A stretch of DNA of 17,818 nucleotides, from positions 1 through 17,818 of the forward strand of contig CAJUOD010000056.1 of NCBI GenBank assembly GCA_910587875.1. Direction: 5' to 3'. Below the pieces are notes generated by a model that saw nothing but the letters and a program-made list of their open reading frames with translations, was not told the origin of the DNA and made no database searches. Within the stretch, counting starts at the first letter, position 1, and every line of letters starts with the position of its first letter. The DNA is from an uncultured Oscillibacter sp. Lineage in GTDB: Bacteria; Bacillota; Clostridia; Oscillospirales; Oscillospiraceae. Shown here piece by piece: positions 12,904 to 17,818 of the stretch. A program made the translations under genes and the position numbers.

Positions 12904-14190
12904 ATGAAGAAGTTTCTTGCATTGCTGCTGTCTATCATTATGGTCATGAGCCTGGCCGCCTGCGGAGGCGGCGGAGGCGAGGACAGCAAGCCCGCGGACG
13001 AGTCCAAGCCCGCCGACACCCAGCAGCCCGCCGACTCCGGCAATGAGCCCGCCGAGCCTGAGGCCAAAACCGTCAAGGTGGGCCTGATCTGCATCGGAGA
13101 CGAAAACGACCAGGGCTACACCTACAACTTCATCCGGGGCAAGGAGGCCGCCACGGAGGCCCTTGCCGCCAAAGGCATCAACGTGGAATGGGTCACCAAA
13201 TGGAATATCGGGGAAGATTCTGGCTGCGAGGACGCCAACATCGAACTGGCGGACGAGGGCTGTGATCTGATTATCAACAACTCCTTCGGCTTCGAGCCCT
13301 TCATGCTGAAGGTGGCCCCGGACTATCCCGAGATCGAGTTCATCGCCTGCACCAACCAGGCCTCCTGGGGAGACAGCCTGGACAACACCCACAACGCCTT
13401 TGCAAATATCTATGAGGGCCGGTACCTGGCCGGCGTCGTGGCGGGCATGAAGCTCCAGCAGATGATTGACGACGGGGAAATCTCCGCAGACAAGGCCGTC
13501 ATCGGCTACGTGGGCGCCTTCTCCTTCGCCGAGGTCATCTCCGGCTTCACCTCTTACTTCCTGGGCGCCCGGAGCGTCTGCCCCAGCGTCACCATGAAGG
13601 TCCAGTTCGTGGGCTCCTGGTCCGACGCCACGGAAGAGGCCAACGCCGCCTCCGCCCTGGCCGACATGGGCTGCGTCATGATCTCCCAGCACTCCGACAA
13701 CACCACCCCGGCCACCACGGCCCAGACCAAGGGCGTGTTCCACACGGGATACAACAACGACATGATCTCCGTGGCCCCCGAGGCCTCCCTCATCGGCACC
13801 CGGATTAACTGGGCCCCCTACTTCGAGTACGCCATCGAGTCCGTGGCCAACGGAGAGAGCTTTGATCAGGACTGGTGCCGCGGCATGGACATGGACGCCG
13901 TGGTCATGACGGACCTGAACGAGGCCATCGCCGCCCCGGGCACCGCCGAGAAGCTGGCGGAGGTCGAGGAGCAGATCCGCTCCGGCAAGCTCCAGGTCTT
14001 CGACACCAGCACCTTCACCATCGAGGGCAAGCAGCTGGAGAGCGCCTTCGCCCTGGACACCGACGGCGACTTCACCCCTGACTCTGAGGAGGCCGTGTTC
14101 GACGGCGCGTTCCATGAGTCCTACTTCCAGTCCGCTCCCTACTTCGCCCTGTCCATCGACGGCATTGAGTGGCTGAACTCCGCTTTCTAA
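12904..14190 (+). CDS. BMP-family substrate-binding lipoprotein of a nucleoside-type ABC importer
   Basis: The 428-residue protein starts at ATG 12904, nine bases after AAGGAGG. It carries a lipoprotein signal peptide with lipobox LAAC (Cys20). A flexible Gly/Glu/Pro/Asp linker (21-55) would tether the binding domain to the membrane. The remainder is a PnrA/BMP-type periplasmic-binding fold: VGLICIGDENDQGYTYNFIRG (about 60-80), NIYEGRYLAGVVAGMKL, IGYVGAFSFAEVISGF, and VGSWSDATEEANAASALADMG, then a QHSDNTTPATTAQ ligand loop. Family members bind purine nucleosides and deliver them to NupOPQ-type permeases. The following ATPase and permease genes complete this importer. The substrate here is inferred to be a nucleoside, but some relatives bind other ligands. 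A terminator-like hairpin follows, which should raise its expression above that of the membrane genes. Confidence 0.92.
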   Translation: MKKFLALLLSIIMVMSLAACGGGGGEDSKPADESKPADTQQPADSGNEPAEPEAKTVKVGLICIGDENDQGYTYNFIRGKEAATEALAAKGINVEWVTKWNIGEDSGCEDANIELADEGCDLIINNSFGFEPFMLKVAPDYPEIEFIACTNQASWGDSLDNTHNAFANIYEGRYLAGVVAGMKLQQMIDDGEISADKAVIGYVGAFSFAEVISGFTSYFLGARSVCPSVTMKVQFVGSWSDATEEANAASALADMGCVMISQHSDNTTPATTAQTKGVFHTGYNNDMISVAPEASLIGTRINWAPYFEYAIESVANGESFDQDWCRGMDMDAVVMTDLNEAIAAPGTAEKLAEVEEQIRSGKLQVFDTSTFTIEGKQLESAFALDTDGDFTPDSEEAVFDGAFHESYFQSAPYFALSIDGIEWLNSAF

Positions 14191-14221
14191 GCAGACCTAT
14201 TTATCCACAAAAGAACTCCAT

Positions 14222-14251
14222 AGGGGCCCCTGCGGGGGCCCCTGTTCTTTT
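14222..14251 (+). terminator. Hairpin terminator/attenuator between binding protein and ATPase
   Basis: AGGGGCCCC (14222-14230), loop TGCG, then GGGGCCCCT (14235-14243), followed by GTTCTTTT. Partial read-through would let the binding protein be made in excess over the transporter core. No obvious promoter was found before the ATPase gene. Confidence 0.75.
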
Positions 14252-14320
14252 CCACTCCATCCGGACTCCGCCCGGCACAGCGTCTTTGCCGCCGGGACCT
14301 CTTAGAAAGGATGAGCGTTT

Positions 14321-15850
14321 TTGGAAAACTGCGCCATTGAACTGAAAGGCATCACCAAGCGCTTCGGCGAGGTGGTGGCCAACGACGGCATTGACCTGCA
14401 ATTAAACCGGGGGGAGATTCTCTCCCTGCTGGGGGAGAACGGCAGCGGGAAGACCACGCTGATGAACATGCTCTCCGGCATCTACTTCCCCGACGAGGGC
14501 CAGATTTTTGTGAACGGACAGCCCGTCTCCATCCGCTCCCCCAGGGACGCCTTTGCCAACGGCATCGGCATGATTCACCAGCACTATAAGCTGGTGGACG
14601 TGTTTACCGCCGCGGAAAACATCGTCCTGGGGCTGGAGGAGGGCGGCAAGCTGGACATCAAGGCCGCCGAGGCCAAGGTCCGGGCCATATGTGAACGCTA
14701 CGGCTTCGACATCGACCCCGGGCAGAAGATTTACGACATGTCCGTCTCCCAGAAGCAGACGGTGGAAATCGTCAAGGTCCTCTACCGGGGGGCCGACATC
14801 CTGATTCTGGACGAGCCCACCGCCGTCCTTACCCCCCAGGAGACCGACAAGCTCTTCGACGTGCTCCGGGCCATGAAGGCCGACGGAAAAGCCATCGTCA
14901 TCATCACCCACAAGCTCCACGAGGTCATGGCCCTGTCCGACAAGGTGGCTGTCCTCCGGAAGGGCAAGTACATCGGCACTGTGAAAACCTCCGAGACGAA
15001 CCCCCAGGCCCTGACCGACATGATGGTGGGCCACGCCGTCACCCTGAACATCGACCGCCCCCGGTACGAGACGCCCGTGGAGCGTCTGGAGGTCAAGGGC
15101 CTCACCGTCCTGGACGGGGAGGGCGTGAAAAAGCTGGACGGCGTCTCCTTCACCGCTCTGGGCGGCGAAATCCTGGGCGTGGCGGGCATCGCCGGGTCCG
15201 GCCAGAAGGAGCTGCTGGAGGCCATCTCCGGCCTGTGCCCCGTGGCCGCCGGGGAGGTCCTCTACACCCCCGACGGCGGGGCCCCCGCCGACCTGGTGGG
15301 CAAGACTCCCATGCAGATCCGCAAGGCCGGGGTAGCCATGGCCTTCGTCCCCGAGGACCGGCTGGGCATGGGCCTGGTGGGGTCCATGGGCATGACGGGG
15401 AACATGATGCTCCGCTCCTGGAAGAAGGGCCGGGGGGTCTTCCTCAACCGGAAGGACCCCAACGAGCTTGCCATGCGGGTGTGGAAGGAGCTGGAGGTGG
15501 TCACCCCCAGCACGGAGTTCCCCGTCCGGCGCATGTCCGGCGGCAACGTGCAGAAGGTGCTGGTGGGCCGGGAGATTGCCAGCGCCCCCTCGGTGCTCAT
15601 GACCGCCTACGCGGTCCGGGGCCTGGACATCAACACCTCCTACACCATCTACAACCTGCTGACGGAACAGAAGATGAAGGGCGTGGCCGTCGTCTACGTG
15701 GGCGAGGACCTGGACGTGCTGCTGGAGCTGTGCGACCGCATCCTGGTCCTCTGCGGCGGGAAGGTCAGCGGCGTGGTGGACGCCCGGTCCGCCACCAAGG
15801 ACCAGATCGGCCTGCTGATGACCCGCCTGGGCGGAAAGGAGGCCAGCTGA
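14321..15850 (+). CDS. Double-domain ABC transporter ATPase (NupO/YufO-type nucleoside importer)
   Basis: The 509-residue protein starts at TTG 14321. The ATG at 14311 is out of frame and stops early. AAAGGA lies about 10 bases upstream, and the start 'MENCAIELKGITKRF' aligns with NupO-type proteins. Domain 1 has Walker A GENGSGKT (38-45), Q-loop Gln87, an unusual signature SVSQKQ (141-146), Walker B LILDEP (161-166), and H-loop His197. Domain 2 (about 255-505) has a degenerate Walker A, GIAGSGQKE (289-297), and signature MSGGNVQK (405-412). Its Walker B region is diverged, TAYAVRGLD where relatives have AAQPTRGLD, so it is probably catalytically impaired. The protein powers uptake with the two downstream permeases. 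The permease gene begins directly after its TGA, implying translational coupling. Confidence 0.93.
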   Translation: MENCAIELKGITKRFGEVVANDGIDLQLNRGEILSLLGENGSGKTTLMNMLSGIYFPDEGQIFVNGQPVSIRSPRDAFANGIGMIHQHYKLVDVFTAAENIVLGLEEGGKLDIKAAEAKVRAICERYGFDIDPGQKIYDMSVSQKQTVEIVKVLYRGADILILDEPTAVLTPQETDKLFDVLRAMKADGKAIVIITHKLHEVMALSDKVAVLRKGKYIGTVKTSETNPQALTDMMVGHAVTLNIDRPRYETPVERLEVKGLTVLDGEGVKKLDGVSFTALGGEILGVAGIAGSGQKELLEAISGLCPVAAGEVLYTPDGGAPADLVGKTPMQIRKAGVAMAFVPEDRLGMGLVGSMGMTGNMMLRSWKKGRGVFLNRKDPNELAMRVWKELEVVTPSTEFPVRRMSGGNVQKVLVGREIASAPSVLMTAYAVRGLDINTSYTIYNLLTEQKMKGVAVVYVGEDLDVLLELCDRILVLCGGKVSGVVDARSATKDQIGLLMTRLGGKEAS

Positions 15851-16945
15851 ATGAACCACGAGAAGAAAGTCCCCCTGATCCGCCTGGCAAAGCGGGACGG
15901 CATGGAGGGCTGGAAGGTCTGGTGCATCCGGGCCGGGTCCATCCTCTTTGCCCTGCTGCTGGGGGCCCTGGTCATGGCCCTGGCGGGGGCGAACCCCGTC
16001 ACCGCCTACGGCACCATGATTTCCGGCGCTCTGGGAAAGAAGAGCGCCATCCGCCAGACGGTGAAAATCGCCGTTCCATTGCTTGGCTGCGCCTTGGCTA
16101 TCGCCCCCTGCTTCAAGATGCGCTTCTGGAACATCGGCGCGGAGGGCCAGATCACCGCCGGGGCCATCGCCGCCAGCTACTTCGCCCTCTTCTGGGCGAA
16201 CCGTATGCCCTCCCCCGTGTTGCTGGTGGTCATGGGCGTGGCGGGTGCTCTGGCCGGGGGCCTCTGGGCCCTGATCCCCGCCTTCTTCAAGGCCAAGTGG
16301 AACACCAACGAGACCCTGTTCACCCTGATGATGAACTACATCGTCATCGGCGTGGTCCGCTGGCTCCAGGGCGGCCCCTGGGAGGGCCGGAAGGGCTCCC
16401 AGATCATCCCCCAGTTCGACGAGGCCGCCTGCCTCCCCCGGGTGATGGGGGTCCACTGCGGCTGGGTCATCGTGCTGGTGCTGGTGGTCTTCATGCACGT
16501 CTACATGAACCACACGAAACACGGCTATGAAATCGCGGTCATAGGAGACAGCGTCAACACCGCCCGGTACGCGGGCATGAACGTGGGCCGGGTCATGATG
16601 CGGACCATGTTCCTCTCCGGGGCCATCAGCGGCATCGTGGGCTTCATCGTGGCCTCCGGGGCCAACAACACCCTGTACGACGGCGTGGCCGGAGGCGTGG
16701 GCTTCACCTCCATCACCGTGGCCTGGCTCAGCCAGCTGAACGCCTTCGCCATGGTGGGCATCTCCGCCCTGCTGGCGGTTTTGAGCAAGGGGGCCGAGAC
16801 CCTCCAGACCCGCATGGCGGTGCCCACGTCCATCTCGGACATCATCACGGGCATCCTGCTGTTCTGCATGCTGGGCTGCGAGTTCTTCATCAACTACAAG
16901 CTGATCTTCCGCGGCGCGGGAAGGAAGGAGGCGCGGCATGAGTGA
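15851..16945 (+). CDS. ABC transporter permease, NupP/YufP-like (BPD_transp_2)
   Basis: The 364-residue protein has its ATG directly after the ATPase stop codon and AAAGGAGG inside the end of that gene. A cytoplasmic N-terminus (about 25 residues) is followed by eight to ten hydrophobic segments. Family marks are FWNIGAEGQITAGA (92-105), NTNETLFTLMMNYI (151-164), and a cytoplasmic coupling stretch, GDSVNTARYAGMNVGR (232-247), which contacts the ATPase. It pairs with the next permease to form the membrane channel. Translation is coupled on both sides: no gap upstream, and an 8-bp overlap (ATGAGTGA) downstream. The nucleoside substrate is inferred from the family. Confidence 0.92.
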   Translation: MNHEKKVPLIRLAKRDGMEGWKVWCIRAGSILFALLLGALVMALAGANPVTAYGTMISGALGKKSAIRQTVKIAVPLLGCALAIAPCFKMRFWNIGAEGQITAGAIAASYFALFWANRMPSPVLLVVMGVAGALAGGLWALIPAFFKAKWNTNETLFTLMMNYIVIGVVRWLQGGPWEGRKGSQIIPQFDEAACLPRVMGVHCGWVIVLVLVVFMHVYMNHTKHGYEIAVIGDSVNTARYAGMNVGRVMMRTMFLSGAISGIVGFIVASGANNTLYDGVAGGVGFTSITVAWLSQLNAFAMVGISALLAVLSKGAETLQTRMAVPTSISDIITGILLFCMLGCEFFINYKLIFRGAGRKEARHE

Positions 16946-17771
16946 TTTCTTAAGTCTGTTCCTGGCCCTCATCATCGCCGCCATCACCTACGGCACGCCG
17001 CTGCTCTTCGGCACCCTGGGGGAGATCCTCACGGAGAAGTCCGGCAACCTGAACCTGGGCGTGGAGGGCATCATGTTCATGGGCGGCGCCCTGGGCCTGG
17101 GGGGCGTGTTCTACTACGAGAAGGCCGGCGGGGCCAGCGGCCTTGCGGCCGTGGGCATCGGCATCCTCTGCGCTTTCCTGGCGGGGGCCCTGGCCTCCCT
17201 GATTTTCAGCTTCCTCACCATCACCCTCCGGGCCAACCAAAACGTCACCGGCCTGGCCCTGTCCATCTTCGGCACCGGCGTGGGCCAGTTCGTGGGCGAG
17301 TACATGCGGGTCCGGGAGAACGGCTATATCTCCATCGGCAACGCCCTGAAGGGCTTTTTCCAGAACTCCCCCTTCCCGGCGGCCCTCCGGAAGATCCCCG
17401 TGGTGGGCGGCGTGCTGTTCGGCAACAGCGTGTTCTTCTACCTGGGGCTGATCCTGGCCATCGGCATGTTCTTCTTCCTGAACCGCACCCGGACGGGCCT
17501 GTACCTCCGCTCCGTGGGCGAGTCTCCGGCCACGGCGGACGCGGCGGGCATCGCCGTGGAGCGCTACAAGTACCTGGCCACGGTCATCGGCGGCGGAATC
17601 TCCGCCGTGGGCGGCATGGTGTACATCATGACCATCGCCGGATGCGTGTGGAATCACGAGGGCTTGAGCGGCGTGGGCTGGCTGGCGGTGGCTCTGGTCA
17701 TCTTCTGCATGTGGCGGCCCCTGTCCGCCATCTGGGGCTCCGTGCTCTTCGGCGCGCTGATGATTCTGTAA
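16938..17771 (+). CDS. ABC transporter permease, NupQ/YufQ-like, 3'-truncated at the contig end
   Basis: The start ATG overlaps the previous gene by 8 bp and follows GGAAGGAGG. The visible 277 residues contain TEKSGNLNLGVEGIMFMGG (32-50), the family hallmark, several transmembrane segments, and the cytoplasmic GESPATADAAGIAVERYKY coupling stretch (194-212). The chain ends FGALMIL. Relatives run on by roughly 20-50 residues from this point, usually beginning with a tyrosine. The apparent stop TAA uses bases 17769-17770 (TA) of genomic DNA plus base 17771, the first A of an Illumina adapter. The genuine sequence therefore ends at 17770 and the gene is truncated by the assembly, not by mutation. 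Confidence 0.92.
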   Translation: MSDFLSLFLALIIAAITYGTPLLFGTLGEILTEKSGNLNLGVEGIMFMGGALGLGGVFYYEKAGGASGLAAVGIGILCAFLAGALASLIFSFLTITLRANQNVTGLALSIFGTGVGQFVGEYMRVRENGYISIGNALKGFFQNSPFPAALRKIPVVGGVLFGNSVFFYLGLILAIGMFFFLNRTRTGLYLRSVGESPATADAAGIAVERYKYLATVIGGGISAVGGMVYIMTIAGCVWNHEGLSGVGWLAVALVIFCMWRPLSAIWGSVLFGALMIL

Positions 17772-17818
17772 GATCGGAAGAGCACACGTCTGAACTCCAG
17801 TCACACAGCAAGATCTCG
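17771..17818. other. Illumina TruSeq adapter and index left at the contig end (artefact)
   Basis: Bases 17771-17804 are the 34-nt TruSeq read-1 3' adapter, beginning AGATCGGAAGAGC and ending CCAGTCAC. Then comes ACAGCAAG (17805-17812), the size of an 8-base index, and ATCTCG (17813-17818), the start of the flow-cell sequence. On the minus strand the adapter translates to VTGVQTCALPI, a well-known contaminant peptide in protein databases. It is not genomic. Confidence 0.98.

Noticed and set aside
14402..16987. An 861-codon open frame on the minus strand opposite the ATPase and permease genes
   Set aside because: It is the mirror of GC-rich codon use in well-supported genes. It is rich in His/Gly/Gln/Asp with no domain, and it spans three real genes.
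16950..17804. A 284-codon minus-strand frame beginning MTGVQTCALPI
   Set aside because: Its start lies in adapter sequence and the remainder is antisense to the permease.
1..17818. CRISPR arrays, tRNA or rRNA genes, insertion sequences, phage or toxin-antitoxin genes
   Set aside because: No regularly spaced repeats, cloverleaf sequences, transposase motifs or such gene pairs were seen on either strand.

Overview
The window is GC-rich DNA with strong G/C bias at third codon positions, AGGAGG-type ribosome binding sites and sigma-A-like promoters. The genes (DUF4367 protein, KamA-family enzyme, BMP-type nucleoside transporter, tryptophanase, stalk-type secreted protein) point to an anaerobic Clostridia/Oscillospiraceae-type gut bacterium. 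This placement is inferred from gene content and composition only. The window looks like a chromosomal contig end: it opens inside a gene and closes in an untrimmed Illumina adapter.

Left part (1-5000). The tail of a membrane-anchored DUF4367 protein and a secreted stalk-like protein form one operon. Next come a LytTR regulator with its own promoter and terminator, then a membrane protein with a cysteine-rich zinc-ribbon-like head. A divergent KamA-family radical SAM enzyme follows on the minus strand. Its promoter lies about 230 bp upstream of the start codon, and a strong intrinsic terminator sits in the leader between them, so this gene is probably controlled by attenuation.

Middle (5000-12200). 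A phosphodiester glycosidase-like (NAGPA) membrane protein overlaps tail-to-tail with a second radical SAM protein. That gene is divergent from an HxlR regulator with two cysteines. Then comes a tryptophan-catabolism block on the minus strand: a long tryptophanase (551 aa, with an internal insertion) followed by an SLC6/NSS sodium symporter that may supply tryptophan. A YheO/DauR-like PAS regulator is divergent from tryptophanase. The intergenic region has two consensus promoters, a perfect 17-bp palindrome and a roughly 200-nt structured leader.

Right part (12168-17770). A GNAT acetyltransferase is divergent from a nucleoside-type ABC importer operon: BMP-family lipoprotein, terminator/attenuator, double-ATPase subunit, then two permeases. 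The last permease is cut by the contig end. Bases 17771-17818 are TruSeq adapter plus an 8-base index, and the first adapter base creates a false stop codon.

No tRNA, rRNA, CRISPR array, insertion sequence or phage gene was seen. The best leads for undescribed biology are the kamA leader, the altered substrate pocket of KamA, and the regulation and inserted loop of the long tryptophanase. No wholly new multi-gene system is evident.
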